From positions 62,001 to 126,000 of the forward strand of contig NZ_VCPD01000003.1 of the NCBI RefSeq assembly GCF_005938215.1: a stretch of DNA of 64,000 bases, given 5' to 3'. Both the position numbers and the translations under genes were made by a program. A model generated the notes under the pieces. It searched no databases, was not told the origin of the DNA, and saw nothing but the letters and a program-made list of their open reading frames with translations. Shown in pieces: positions 56,270 to 64,000 of this stretch. Source of the stretch: Ruegeria sediminis. GTDB taxonomy: Bacteria > Pseudomonadota > Alphaproteobacteria > Rhodobacterales > Rhodobacteraceae. Numbering within the stretch: the stretch's first letter is position 1; each line of letters opens with the position of its first letter.

Positions 56270-56982
56270 CAGAACTGCCTTTCGGTCTGTGCCAGCAGCC
56301 GTGCCAGCCGTTGCGGGTGCGAGAAGAACGGAGAATGCGAACTGTCGATCTCGTACAGGGCGTCGCTAGGGAACCCCCGGCTCATCTCGGCCTGGTACTC
56401 CGGCGGAACGGTCCGGTCGTCGGTGGTGCGGATATAGGCGCGCGGCACGCGGGCATAGCGTTCCGTCAGGTGCAGCGGCGTGTCCTGCGGCCCGATCGCC
56501 TGCGGGCAGAGGCGCGGCATCGCGTATGCGACGGCTTCGGCAGGGCAGTCGTGATAGAACAGGGCCGGGGCCTGCTCGGGGTCGACCGTGTAGGACAGCC
56601 CGTCCGGCGCCTTGCGGATCGCGCCCACCAATGGCTGGCGCGCGGCGCGTTTGCGCATCTGCGCGATGGACAGGCCCGAGATCGGGACGTAGGCGCACAG
56701 GTAGATCAGGCCGCGCATCGCGTCCGGCGCGGCCTCGGCGGCGGCGCTGATCGGGTAACCGCCCCAGGAATGGCCGACGACGACCGTTTCCGGGGTCGAG
56801 GCCGCCAGAATGGCGTCCCGGCAGCTGTCCAGCGTGACATCCGCGACCGGCGTCCTGTCCTCGCCGTGGCTCGGCATGTCGATGGCGCGCGCGCCGTGGC
56901 CGAGCGCCGCAAGTTCGGGGATCAGGTCGCGCCAGCACCAGGCGCCGTGGCACGACCCGTGAACCAGAAGAAAATCAGCCAT
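56269..56982 (-). CDS. Alpha/beta hydrolase (esterase/hydroxynitrile-lyase-like)
   Basis: This 237-residue protein is a compact alpha/beta hydrolase of the plant esterase/hydroxynitrile-lyase-like group: LVHGSCHGAWCW near the N-terminus, nucleophile Ser72 in VGHSWGG, Asp in TTDDRTVPP, His in DSSHSPFFSHP. It presumably hydrolyses an ester of an aromatic or aliphatic acid to feed the pcaB/pcaD pathway. It lies between pcaD and pcaB with 1-7 base spacing. Confidence 0.85.
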   Translation of the reverse strand: MADFLLVHGSCHGAWCWRDLIPELAALGHGARAIDMPSHGEDRTPVADVTLDSCRDAILAASTPETVVVGHSWGGYPISAAAEAAPDAMRGLIYLCAYVPISGLSIAQMRKRAARQPLVGAIRKAPDGLSYTVDPEQAPALFYHDCPAEAVAYAMPRLCPQAIGPQDTPLHLTERYARVPRAYIRTTDDRTVPPEYQAEMSRGFPSDALYEIDSSHSPFFSHPQRLARLLAQTERQF

Positions 56983-56989
56983 TCCGCAC

Positions 56990-57784
56990 CTATCCCCGGA
57001 CGTGCCCGACGTCCCGCAGGAACTGCGTCAGGACCGCCGCGTATTCCGCCGGTTTCTCCACGCAGGGCAGATGTCCCGCCTTGCGGATCAGTTCGAACCG
57101 CGAGCCGGGGATCAGGTCCACGGTCTCGCGCACCAGGTCCGGCGGGGTGGATCCGTCCTCGCTGCCCGCGATGCCCAGCGTCGGCAGGCGCAGCCCGCTG
57201 GTGGGCGTGTAGAAATCGGTGCCCGAGATCGCGGCCGAGCATCCCGCGTAGCCGTCGGCCGGCTGCCGGACCAGCATGTTGCGCCACAGCGCCAATTCCG
57301 GCGTGGCGCGGAAATCCTTCGAGAACCACCGCTCCATGATGCTGTCCGCCAGCGCCTCGATCCCGCCCGCGCGGACCGCCTCAATGCGCTCGTTCCACAT
57401 TTCCGGCGTGCCGATCTTGGCGGCGGTGTTCGACAGGACCAGGGCGCGGATCTGGTCCATGCGCTTGACCGCAAGCCCCTGCGCGATCATGCCGCCGATG
57501 GACAGCCCGACGAACACGCAGTCGCGGATCTCCAGCCGGTCCAGCAGGGCCTCGGCGTCGCGCACCAGCGCGCCCATGGAATAGGGGGCGGGCGGCTGCG
57601 AGGACAGCCCGTGCCCGCGCTTGTCATAGCGGATGAGTTTCAGACCGGCGGGCAGCAGCGGCAGCACTGCGTCCCACAGGCGCAGGTCGGTGCCCAGCGA
57701 GTTGGCGAAAACGACCGGCGCACCGTCGGGATCACCGTCGATCCGGTAGTGAAGCTGGACATCTCCAAGGTCGGCGATCTGCAT
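56990..57784 (-). CDS. pcaD: 3-oxoadipate enol-lactonase
   Basis: This 264-residue alpha/beta hydrolase has the PcaD pattern: LRYxxDG-like opening, IRYDKRGHGLS, nucleophile Ser95 in GLSIGGMIAQG, acid in GSEDGSTPP and His in AGHLPCVEKP. It hydrolyses 3-oxoadipate enol-lactone to 3-oxoadipate. The ATG at 57784 is chosen because AGGATGAG lies just ahead; two earlier starts (57793, TTG 57808) are less well placed. It is 7 bases upstream of the second hydrolase gene. Confidence 0.85.
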   Translation of the reverse strand: MQIADLGDVQLHYRIDGDPDGAPVVFANSLGTDLRLWDAVLPLLPAGLKLIRYDKRGHGLSSQPPAPYSMGALVRDAEALLDRLEIRDCVFVGLSIGGMIAQGLAVKRMDQIRALVLSNTAAKIGTPEMWNERIEAVRAGGIEALADSIMERWFSKDFRATPELALWRNMLVRQPADGYAGCSAAISGTDFYTPTSGLRLPTLGIAGSEDGSTPPDLVRETVDLIPGSRFELIRKAGHLPCVEKPAEYAAVLTQFLRDVGHVRG

Positions 57785-57905
57785 GGCGCTCATCCTGTCG
57801 TCGTGCAAACTAGGGTTCAGGGGTTTCGGACGGTATAAGACACGATCCTCGCGCGTTCCACCGGGACTTGTCCGAACCCGCCCCGAGTCCGGTGCTGGCG
57901 TGTGG

Positions 57906-58880
57906 TCACCGGAGATGTTTCAGGGCCGAGGCAAACAGGTCCGGGTCCACGTTGCCGCCTGACGCGACCACGATGACCGCATCGCCCGCAATCTCGTCCT
58001 GCCGGAACAGGGCCGAGGCCAGCGCAACCGCGCCGCCCGGTTCCAGAACGATCTTGAGCCGCAGGAAGGCCAAAGCCATCGTGTGCAACGCTTCATCTTC
58101 GCTGACGCTCAGCCCCGGGCCGCACAGGCGTTGCAGGATCGGAAAGGTGATCTCGCCCGGCTGCGGCGTCAGGATGGCGTCGCAGATATTGCCCGAGATC
58201 GACGGGTTCCGCTCGATCCGGCCGGAAATCAGCGACCGCTTGGTGTCGTCGAACCCCTCGGGCTCGCAGGGCCGGGCGCGCAGGCCGGGCGCGTGGCCTT
58301 CCAGTGCCAGCGCAATCCCCGAGGTCAGGCCGCCGCCGCCGCAGCACACCAGCACATCGGCCCGGTGAATGCCCAGTTCGGCGGCCTGTTCGGCGATCTC
58401 CAGCCCCGTGGTTCCCTGGCCGGCGATCACCTGCGGCTCGTCATAGGGTCTGATCAGGGTCAAGCCCCGCTCGGACGCCAGCGCCTCGCCGATCTCCTCG
58501 CGGCTTTCGGTGGCCCGGTCGTACAGGACCACCTCGGCCCCCAGCGCGCGGGTGTTGTCGATCTTGAGCTGCGGCGCGTCCGAAGGCATGACGATCACCG
58601 ACGCGATCCCGTGTCCCGTTGCGGCCATCGCCACGCCCTGCGCGTGGTTGCCCGAGGAAAAGGCGATCACGCCGCGTCGCCGCGTCTCCGGGTCCAGAGC
58701 CGAGATCGCCGACCAGGCACCGCGAAACTTGAAGCTGCCGGTGTGCTGCAGGCATTCCGGCTTGACCAGAACCCGACGCCCGGCGATCTCGTCCAGGAAC
58801 GGCGAGCCGAGCAGGGGCGTGCGCCGGGCATGGCCCTTCAGCCGCGTGGCGGCGGCTTCGATCATTTCAAGGCTGCTCAT
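57906..58880 (-). CDS. Threonine/serine dehydratase-like PLP enzyme
   Basis: This 324-residue fold-type II enzyme has the PLP lysine Lys51 in GSFKFRGA, SSGNHAQG for the substrate carboxylate and CGGGGLTSG for the PLP phosphate. It lacks the regulatory domain of IlvA, so it is the short catabolic type, like serine racemase or threo-3-hydroxyaspartate dehydratase. It eliminates water from a beta-hydroxy amino acid. The start overlaps the upstream hydrolase stop by 4 bases. Confidence 0.87.
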   Translation of the reverse strand: MSSLEMIEAAATRLKGHARRTPLLGSPFLDEIAGRRVLVKPECLQHTGSFKFRGAWSAISALDPETRRRGVIAFSSGNHAQGVAMAATGHGIASVIVMPSDAPQLKIDNTRALGAEVVLYDRATESREEIGEALASERGLTLIRPYDEPQVIAGQGTTGLEIAEQAAELGIHRADVLVCCGGGGLTSGIALALEGHAPGLRARPCEPEGFDDTKRSLISGRIERNPSISGNICDAILTPQPGEITFPILQRLCGPGLSVSEDEALHTMALAFLRLKIVLEPGGAVALASALFRQDEIAGDAVIVVASGGNVDPDLFASALKHLR

Positions 58881-59704
58881 GAAGTCTCCAGAATGCGGCG
58901 GATGATGGCAAGGGATTCGGCTTCGTCCAGAAACGGGGCGTGGCCGCGGTCGGGCACTTCGGCCGAGATCAGTCCCGGGTGCCGCCGGTGCATCTCGGCC
59001 AGCGTCTCCGCGCTCAGGATGTCGGAATTGGCGCCGCGGATCGCGCCGGTCGGAATGTCCTTCAGCGCCTCGTAGAACAGCCACATGTCCGGGATCGCGC
59101 CGGTCGCCGACTGTTCCAGCAGCGCCTTGTGCAGCGCGTCGTCGTAGCGCAGCGCCAGGCCGTCCGGCGTCGCCTCGTACTGGATTTCCGCCTGCTTGCG
59201 CCAGACGTCCAGCGGCACGCCGGGAAACTGCGGCTCCATGGCCTCCTTCAGGACGCGCGCGGCCTGATCGTGGGTTCTGGATGCCGGTTTCCTGCCCAGG
59301 TAATCCATGATCCGCGCGATGCCGACGGGTTCGATCACCGGGCCCACGTCGTTCAGGATCACGCCGGACAGCCGCTCGGGATGGGTGGCGGCAAGCGCCA
59401 TGGCGATCAGCCCGCCCCGCGACGTTCCCAGAACCGTCACCTGCGCGAGCCCGAGATGGTCCAGCAGTTCGATCGCGTCGCGGGATTCACGCGGCACGTT
59501 GTAGTTCATGAAATCCGGGTCGTAATCCGACCGGCCCCGGCCCCGGTAATCCATCGCGATCATGCGCAGGTCGGTCACGTGCGGCGCGAGGAACGAGAAA
59601 TCCCGGCTGCACCGCGTCAGCCCGGCCAGGCACAGCAGCGGCTGCCCTTCGCCCGTGTCCTCGAAATAGATGCGCCGGTCGTCGGAAGTGGTGAAGTAAG
59701 GCAT
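58877..59704 (-). CDS. Alpha/beta hydrolase
   Basis: This 275-residue alpha/beta-hydrolase has MDYRGRGRSDYD, nucleophile Ser95 in LGTSRGGL, and a C-terminal DRGHAPFLDE holding the catalytic His. The cap region (MDYLGRKPASRTHDQA) is variable and gives no substrate. It overlaps the dehydratase gene by 4 bases and shares one base with the haloacid dehalogenase gene, so the three are one operon. Confidence 0.87.
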   Translation of the reverse strand: MPYFTTSDDRRIYFEDTGEGQPLLCLAGLTRCSRDFSFLAPHVTDLRMIAMDYRGRGRSDYDPDFMNYNVPRESRDAIELLDHLGLAQVTVLGTSRGGLIAMALAATHPERLSGVILNDVGPVIEPVGIARIMDYLGRKPASRTHDQAARVLKEAMEPQFPGVPLDVWRKQAEIQYEATPDGLALRYDDALHKALLEQSATGAIPDMWLFYEALKDIPTGAIRGANSDILSAETLAEMHRRHPGLISAEVPDRGHAPFLDEAESLAIIRRILETS

Positions 59705-60390
59705 CAGCCTCCTGCCAGTTCTGGAATCGTGGTCAGATCGGACAGTACATGCGCCGGTCGCCACGGCAAGCGGTCCATCGGCTCTCCCGCCCTGTTGACC
59801 CAGGCGGTGACGAAACCGTAACCGCTGGCGCCGGCAGCGTCCCAGCCGTTGGAGCTGACGAACAGAACCTCGTCCTTCGCGCAGCCGAACCGTTTGAGCA
59901 CAAGTTCGTAGACGCGGGCGTCGGGTTTGAAGATGCCGACGCTCTCGACCGACAGCACGTCGTCCAGAACATCGCCGATACCGGCCGACTGCACCGCGCC
60001 GTCAAGCATCGCCGGCGAGCCGTTCGACAGGATCGCCGTCTGCTTTCCCGCGTCCTTGAGGGCGCGCAGCATCGCGGGCACTTCCGGATAGGCCTGCAAT
60101 TCCCAGTAGAGATCCAGCAACCGCTGGCGCAGCGCGGCGTTGCCGTCCAGCCCAGTCGCCTCGAGCGCCCAATCCAGCCCGTTCTGGGTCACTTCCCAGA
60201 AATCCGTATGCGCGTCGGCAATGGCCCGCAGCCAGGTGTATTGCAGCTGCTTCAGGCGCCAGTGGTTGGCCAGTTCCGGCCATTTGTCGCGCAACTCGGC
60301 GTGCGCGGGCTCGCTTGCAGCCTGCCGCGCGGCGGCGGCAACGTCGAAAAGGGTGCCGTAGGCATCGAAAACGCAGGCGGTGATGGGCAT
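59704..60390 (-). CDS. Haloacid dehalogenase, type II
   Basis: This 228-residue protein has the L-2-haloacid dehalogenase motifs: nucleophile Asp9 in VFDAYGTLFD, SNGSP, the lysine in GIFKPD and SSNGWDAAG. It hydrolyses 2-haloalkanoic acids to 2-hydroxyacids, though members can act as phosphatases. The ATG at 60390 has GGAGGACATC just ahead; the upstream frame to 60432 is rejected. It opens the minus-strand catabolic run and is divergent from the FKBP gene. Confidence 0.9.
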   Translation of the reverse strand: MPITACVFDAYGTLFDVAAAARQAASEPAHAELRDKWPELANHWRLKQLQYTWLRAIADAHTDFWEVTQNGLDWALEATGLDGNAALRQRLLDLYWELQAYPEVPAMLRALKDAGKQTAILSNGSPAMLDGAVQSAGIGDVLDDVLSVESVGIFKPDARVYELVLKRFGCAKDEVLFVSSNGWDAAGASGYGFVTAWVNRAGEPMDRLPWRPAHVLSDLTTIPELAGG

Positions 60391-60514
60391 GATGTCCTCC
60401 CTGATCCGGCGCAGATTTGCACAGTCGGGCACGAGGGGGAAGGCCGGGGTTTACAACGGGACCTCAGCCTTTAGGTTGGGCCGTTCAACTCAATCGCAAC
60501 GGACCGGAGATCCT

Positions 60515-60943
60515 ATGACCGAAATCAAGCAAGGCGACACGGTTCGCATTCACTACACCGGCACTTTGCAGGGCGGCCAGACTTTCGACAGCTCCGAAGG
60601 GCGCGATCCGCTGGAATTCATCGTCGGTTCGGGGCAGATCATCGCCGGGCTCGACGCCGCGATGCCGGGCATGACGGTGGGCGAGAAAAAGCGCGTCGAA
60701 GTGCCCTGCACCGAAGCCTATGGCCCGATCAATCCGGCCATGCGGCAGGCCATTCCGCGCGAAGGCATTCCCGACGACATCCCGCTGGATCTGGGCACGC
60801 AGCTGCAGATGCAGACGCCGGAAGGGCAAGCCCTGCCGGTGACCGTGGTCGAGGTGGACGAAGCCACCGTGACGCTGGACGCCAATCATCCGCTGGCGGG
60901 GCAGGACCTGATCTTCGACATCGAGATCGTCTCGATCAACTGA
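60515..60943 (+). CDS. FKBP-type peptidyl-prolyl isomerase (SlyD-like)
   Basis: This 142-residue protein has the FKBP core (IHYTGTL, FDSSEGRDPLEFIVG, GSGQIIAGLD, MTVGEKKRV) interrupted by an insert-in-flap region as in SlyD, but without the C-terminal His/Cys-rich metal tail. It should speed proline isomerisation and help folding in the cytoplasm. The ATG at 60515 has GGAGA ahead. Monocistronic, ending in a hairpin terminator. Confidence 0.92.
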   Translation: MTEIKQGDTVRIHYTGTLQGGQTFDSSEGRDPLEFIVGSGQIIAGLDAAMPGMTVGEKKRVEVPCTEAYGPINPAMRQAIPREGIPDDIPLDLGTQLQMQTPEGQALPVTVVEVDEATVTLDANHPLAGQDLIFDIEIVSIN

Positions 60944-60966
60944 CCGGCGGCAGGTTCGGAAATTCC

Positions 60967-60991
60967 CGAGGGGCACTTCCCGCGCCCCTCG
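60967..60991. terminator. Bidirectional hairpin between convergent genes
   Basis: CGAGGGGC (60967-60974) and GCCCCTCG (60984-60991) form a perfect 8-bp GC stem with a 9-base loop, between the FKBP gene and the minus-strand small membrane protein gene. There is no long T-run, so efficiency is uncertain. Confidence 0.6.
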
Positions 60992-61000
60992 CATGTGTGA

Positions 61001-61225
61001 TCAGTTGGTGGCGGCCAGCACCTGGCTGCTGGCGGCCTGGAAGGCGCCATCCAGCCAGTCGATGACCTGTGGCTGCGACAGCAGCACCAAACCCGCCACG
61101 AACATGCAGAGGCCCAACAGGGCCAGGCGCAGGGCGTCCTTCGGCTGGACCGAGGCCCGTTCCCGCGCCTGTTTCGCCTTGCCACGCTGCGCGGCCGCGC
61201 TGAGGATCAGATCGACTTTGCTCAT
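61001..61225 (-). CDS. Small single-pass membrane protein, unknown function
   Basis: This 74-residue protein has a charged N-terminal segment (residues 13-31), a single hydrophobic helix (about residues 32-50, LRLALLGLCMFVAGLVLLS) and a short tail. The ATG at 61225 has AGGAAA ahead. I do not recognise the family. It follows fabI on the same strand and may be in the fab operon, separated by 58 bases. Confidence 0.6.
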   Translation of the reverse strand: MSKVDLILSAAAQRGKAKQARERASVQPKDALRLALLGLCMFVAGLVLLSQPQVIDWLDGAFQAASSQVLAATN

Positions 61226-61283
61226 GCTGATTTCCTGCTCCCAGACTGTGGTCAAATCTTGGCAGGGGCAGGGAAAAATGCGG

Positions 61284-62075
61284 TCACATGAAATCGGGTT
61301 GCGGCATTCCCAGAACGTGGAAACCGCCGTCGACCCGGATGATCTCGCCCGAGGTGCAGGCGCCCGCGTCCGAAGCCAGGTAGACGGCCGTGCCGCCCAC
61401 CGCCTCGAGCGTGGCATTCGCGCGCAGGGGCGCGTTCTGGTCGCAGAACTTGTAGGTCTTGCGCGCGCCGCCGATGGCTGCCCCGGCCAGCGTCCGCATC
61501 GGCCCGGGTGAGATCGCGTTGACGCGGATGCCGTCGGGCCCCAGATCGTTGGCCAGATACCGGGTCGCGGATTCCAGCGCCGCCTTGGCCACGCCCATCA
61601 CGTTGTAGTTCGGCACCACCCGGTTCGATCCCTGGTAGGTCAGCGTCAGCAGCGTGCCGCCATTGTCCTTCATCAGCGGGTAGGCGCGGCGGGCCACCTC
61701 TATGAAGGAATAGGCCGAGATGTCCATCGAATGCTTGAAATTCGCGCGCGTCGTGTTCAGGAACCGGCCCGTCAGTTCGGACTTGTCCGAATAGGCGATC
61801 GCATGCACCACGAAGTCGATGGTGGGCCAGCGCGCCGCCAGTTCGCCAAAGGCGCGGTCGAGCGAGGCGTCGTCGGTGACGTCCGCGTCCACCATGAAAT
61901 CGCTGCCGATGCTCTGTGCCAGCGGCTCCAGGCGCTTGCCGAAAGCCTCGCCCTGATAGGTGAATGCCAGTTCGGCCCCGGCCTGGTGCATGGCGGTGGC
62001 GATGCCCCACGCGATGGAGCGGTCATTGGCCACGCCCATGATCAGGCCGCGCTTGCCTTTTAGAAGTTCTGACAT
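61284..62075 (-). CDS. fabI: Enoyl-[acyl-carrier-protein] reductase [NADH]
   Basis: This 263-residue short-chain-dehydrogenase has the FabI cofactor motif GVANDRSIAWGIA, catalytic Tyr157 and Lys164 (Y-x6-K) and the SISAYSF-type region. It reduces enoyl-ACP in the last step of each elongation cycle and is the usual triclosan target. The ATG at 62075 gives the common MSELLKGKRG start; a GTG at 62084 would add MKE. It lies 5 bases after the fabB stop. Confidence 0.95.
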   Translation of the reverse strand: MSELLKGKRGLIMGVANDRSIAWGIATAMHQAGAELAFTYQGEAFGKRLEPLAQSIGSDFMVDADVTDDASLDRAFGELAARWPTIDFVVHAIAYSDKSELTGRFLNTTRANFKHSMDISAYSFIEVARRAYPLMKDNGGTLLTLTYQGSNRVVPNYNVMGVAKAALESATRYLANDLGPDGIRVNAISPGPMRTLAGAAIGGARKTYKFCDQNAPLRANATLEAVGGTAVYLASDAGACTSGEIIRVDGGFHVLGMPQPDFM

Positions 62076-62080
62076 TTCTT

Positions 62081-63310
62081 TCACCCGTGATACTTGGAAA
62101 GGACCATCGACCCGTTCGTGCCGCCAAAGCCGAAGCTGTTGGTCATGACGCTGTCGAGTCCTGCATTTTCAACGACTTCGGTCGCCACTTCCCCGGGCAG
62201 GATGCCTTCGGCAAGCGTATCGACATTGATCGAAGGCGTGATGAAGTCGTGGTGCAGCATCAGCAGGCAGAAGATCGCCTCGAGCGCGCCGGCCGCGCCC
62301 TGCGCGTGGCCTGTCATCGATTTCGTGGACGAGATCGGCGGCACCTTGCCTTCGCCGAAGATCCGGCGGACCGCCTCGACCTCGCCGACATCGCCGACCG
62401 GCGTCGAGGTGCCATGCGCGTTGATGTAGGACACCCTGCGCCCCTCGGGCAGCGTGGACAGCGCCAGCCGCATCGCCCGCTCGCCGCCTTCGCCCGACGG
62501 CGCGACCATGTCGTGCCCGTCCGAGGTGGCGGCAAAGCCGGTGACTTCGGCATAGATCTTGGCGCCGCGGGCCTTGGCGTGCTCCAGATCCTCCAGGACC
62601 ACGATGCCGCCGCCGCCCGAGATCACGAACCCGTCGCGGTCCTGATCGAAGGCGCGCGAGGCTTTCTCGGGCGCGTCGTTGTATTTCGAGGACATCGCCC
62701 CCATCGCGTCGAACAGGCAGGACAGCGTCCAGTCCAGCTCTTCGCCGCCGCCGGCGAACATCACGTCCTGCTTGCCCATCATGATCTGCTCCGCCGCATT
62801 GCCGATGCAGTGCAGCGAGGTCGAGCAGGCCGAGGTGATCGAATAGTTGATGCCCTTGATCTTGAAGGCGGTCGCAAGGTTGGCCGAGATGGTCGAGCAC
62901 ATGCACTTCGGCACCGCGAAGGGGCCGATCCGCTTGGTCGCGCCGCTTTTCAGCACCGTCTGATGCGCCGTCAGCATGGCGCTGGTCGATGGGCCGCCCG
63001 ATCCGGCCACCAGCCCGGTGCGCGGGTTGACCACCTGGTCCTCGGTCAGGCCGGAATCGGCGATGGCCTGGCTCATGGCGATATGGGCATAGGCCGCGCC
63101 CGGCCCCATGAAGCGCAGGGTGCGCTTGTCCACATGCTCGGCCACGTCGATCTTCAGGTTGCCGGCCACCTGGCTGCGGAACCCGTGTTCGACCATCTGT
63201 TCATTGGCCTCGATGCCGGATTTCCCCGCCTTCAGCGAAGCAAGGACCTCTTCCGCATTGTTCCCGATGGAGGACACCACCCCCAGACCGGTGACGACGA
63301 CGCGACGCAT
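62081..63310 (-). CDS. fabB: 3-oxoacyl-[acyl-carrier-protein] synthase I
   Basis: This 409-residue condensing enzyme has the Cys-His-His triad at Cys162 (SACSTS), His299 (NAHGTSTP) and His335 (TGHAQGA). As the partner of FabA it elongates unsaturated acyl-ACP made by the FabA dehydration/isomerisation, so the cell can make unsaturated membrane lipids anaerobically-style without a desaturase. The gene follows fabA by about 47 bases and precedes fabI by 5, in the standard rhodobacterial order. Confidence 0.95.
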   Translation of the reverse strand: MRRVVVTGLGVVSSIGNNAEEVLASLKAGKSGIEANEQMVEHGFRSQVAGNLKIDVAEHVDKRTLRFMGPGAAYAHIAMSQAIADSGLTEDQVVNPRTGLVAGSGGPSTSAMLTAHQTVLKSGATKRIGPFAVPKCMCSTISANLATAFKIKGINYSITSACSTSLHCIGNAAEQIMMGKQDVMFAGGGEELDWTLSCLFDAMGAMSSKYNDAPEKASRAFDQDRDGFVISGGGGIVVLEDLEHAKARGAKIYAEVTGFAATSDGHDMVAPSGEGGERAMRLALSTLPEGRRVSYINAHGTSTPVGDVGEVEAVRRIFGEGKVPPISSTKSMTGHAQGAAGALEAIFCLLMLHHDFITPSINVDTLAEGILPGEVATEVVENAGLDSVMTNSFGFGGTNGSMVLSKYHG

Positions 63311-63357
63311 AAGCGTACTCCTGTGTTCCGTTCCTGTTGCCTGCCCGTCAGCTGGGA

Positions 63358-63867
63358 TCAGCTTTCCGACAATGCAACCTTCATGTCCTTGACTTGATAG
63401 ATCACTTCTCCGTCGGCTTCGACCCGGCCATCCGCCACACCCATGGTCAGGCGGCGCGTCTGAACGGCCTTGGTGAAGTCCACGTGATAGGTCAGCATCC
63501 TGCGGTCCGGGCGGACCATTCCGGTCAGCTTGACCTCGCCGACGCCCAGGGCATAGCCGCGCCCCTGCCAGCCGCGCCAGCCCAGGTTGAAGCCGGTCAG
63601 CTGCCAGAGCCCGTCAAGCCCCAGGCAGCCCGGCATGATCGGATTGCCCGGAAAGTGGCATTCGAAGAACCACAGGTCGGGCTTGATATCGAATTCCGCG
63701 ACGATGTGGCCCTTGCCGTGGGCGCCGCCATCGGCCGAAACCTCGGTGATCCGGTCTATCATCAGCATCGGCGGCGCTGGCAGCTGCGCGTTGCCGGGGC
63801 CGAAAAGCTCTCCGCGGGCGCATTTCAGCAGATCGTCCTTGTCAAAGCTGCTAGGGAATTGGGCCAT
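63358..63867 (-). CDS. fabA: 3-hydroxydecanoyl-[acyl-carrier-protein] dehydratase/isomerase
   Basis: This 169-residue hotdog enzyme has the FabA active-site His71 ([13 protein letters not shown]) and Asp85 (LGLDGLWQL), matching His70 and Asp84 of E. coli. It dehydrates 3-hydroxydecanoyl-ACP and isomerises the product to cis-3-decenoyl-ACP, starting unsaturated fatty acid synthesis. A GGAGAGG ribosome site precedes the ATG at 63867. A leader mini-ORF overlaps its start. Confidence 0.95.
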   Translation of the reverse strand: MAQFPSSFDKDDLLKCARGELFGPGNAQLPAPPMLMIDRITEVSADGGAHGKGHIVAEFDIKPDLWFFECHFPGNPIMPGCLGLDGLWQLTGFNLGWRGWQGRGYALGVGEVKLTGMVRPDRRMLTYHVDFTKAVQTRRLTMGVADGRVEADGEVIYQVKDMKVALSES

Positions 63868-63901
63868 TCTGCGCCTCTCCTGCCAGGGGTCCGTTCGTCA
63901 T
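63851..63901 (-). CDS. Possible 16-codon leader ORF overlapping the fabA start
   Basis: An ATG at 63901 preceded by AGAGGAGG (about 6 bases ahead) opens a 16-residue frame that ends at a TAG at 63851-63853, inside the fabA coding region and out of frame with it. Its ribosome site is at least as strong as that of fabA. It may couple or attenuate fabA translation. Confidence 0.4.
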   Translation of the reverse strand: MTNGPLAGEAQNGPIP

Positions 63902-63982
63902 ATCTGGCCTCCTCTAACACCCGTGCGCAAGGTCCTGCAAGAGCGGCCGAACCACATCCTTCGGCGGTAAGGCGTTCTTGCG

Positions 63983-63995
63983 AATGAAATTCATT
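63983..63995. repeat. AT-rich inverted repeat at the right edge of the window
   Basis: AATGA and TCATT flank a 3-base centre within an AT-rich run upstream of the fab genes. It may be part of a promoter or of an operator for a neighbouring gene beyond the window. Nothing else is seen between 63902 and 64000. Confidence 0.35.
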
Positions 63996-64000
63996 TGAAT

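Noticed and set aside
53528-56437. Long plus-strand open frame (about 969 codons) opposite the MFS and pcaB genes
   Set aside because: It is very rich in Arg, Gln and His, matches no domain, and mirrors two well-recognised minus-strand genes; GC-rich antisense artefact.
1-64000. tRNA or rRNA genes, CRISPR arrays, insertion sequences, prophage genes
   Set aside because: Looked for on both strands by eye; no cloverleaf-type T-loop block, spaced repeats, transposase or phage-type protein was recognised.

Overview
This is chromosomal DNA of high GC content and dense coding, most probably from a marine Rhodobacteraceae (Roseobacter-group alphaproteobacterium). The pointers are a DddQ-type DMSP lyase, a fabA-fabB-fabI cluster, fused indolepyruvate oxidoreductase, several dimethylglycine-dehydrogenase/GcvT-type oxidoreductases, an MttB homologue and a peptide-type ABC transporter. 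Many neighbouring genes overlap by 4 bases (ATGA). I see no rRNA, tRNA, CRISPR array, insertion sequence or phage gene. The genus is not determinable from what I can see.

Layout. 1-6.0 kb: a translationally coupled plus-strand operon holding the end of a dimethylglycine-dehydrogenase-like gene, an MDR oxidoreductase, dddQ, two enolase-superfamily genes that keep the lysine pair of betaine epimerases, and a class III aminotransferase. 6.0-8.7 kb: a DUF1127 protein, a diheme cytochrome c, and a CMD/AhpD protein paired with a Tat-exported cyclase. 9.0-16.6 kb: a beta-oxidation-type operon (hydratase/dehydrogenase fusion, thiolase, two different acyl-CoA dehydrogenases, hotdog thioesterase, acyl-CoA ligase). 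16.6-18.4 kb: rpe and an EamA transporter. 18.4-25.6 kb: an eight-gene minus-strand glycosyltransferase operon of unknown product.

26-36 kb: a large MscS channel, then a minus-strand operon for a family-5 (oligopeptide/opine type) ABC transporter ending in a CoA-transferase-like protein. 36-43 kb: a methyltransferase-like gene, a GST, and a coupled cluster of a dimethylglycine-dehydrogenase-like enzyme, an MttB homologue, a TetR regulator and a DAO oxidoreductase, which looks like catabolism of an N-methylated amine or betaine. 43-47 kb: indolepyruvate:ferredoxin oxidoreductase divergent from an Lrp/AsnC regulator. 47.8-51.2 kb: an ABC-exporter-like protein whose ATPase motifs are degenerate and which carries a C-terminal cNMP-type domain, convergent with an ArsR repressor whose cysteines match persulfide sensors. 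51.2-60.4 kb: a catabolic block with an enolase-superfamily enzyme, alcohol dehydrogenase, MFS carrier, pcaB, pcaD, two alpha/beta hydrolases, a Thr/Ser dehydratase and a haloacid dehalogenase. 60.5-63.9 kb: an FKBP isomerase, a small membrane protein, and fabI, fabB and fabA for unsaturated/saturated fatty acid synthesis.

The common theme is catabolism of marine organic solutes (DMSP, betaines/methylamines, peptides, acyl and aromatic-derived acids) beside a few housekeeping genes. The most unusual items are the nucleotide-binding-defective ABC-like/cNMP protein with an apparent AUC start, and the dddQ operon with its twin betaine-epimerase-like genes. All functional statements come from reading motifs and gene order; no search was run.
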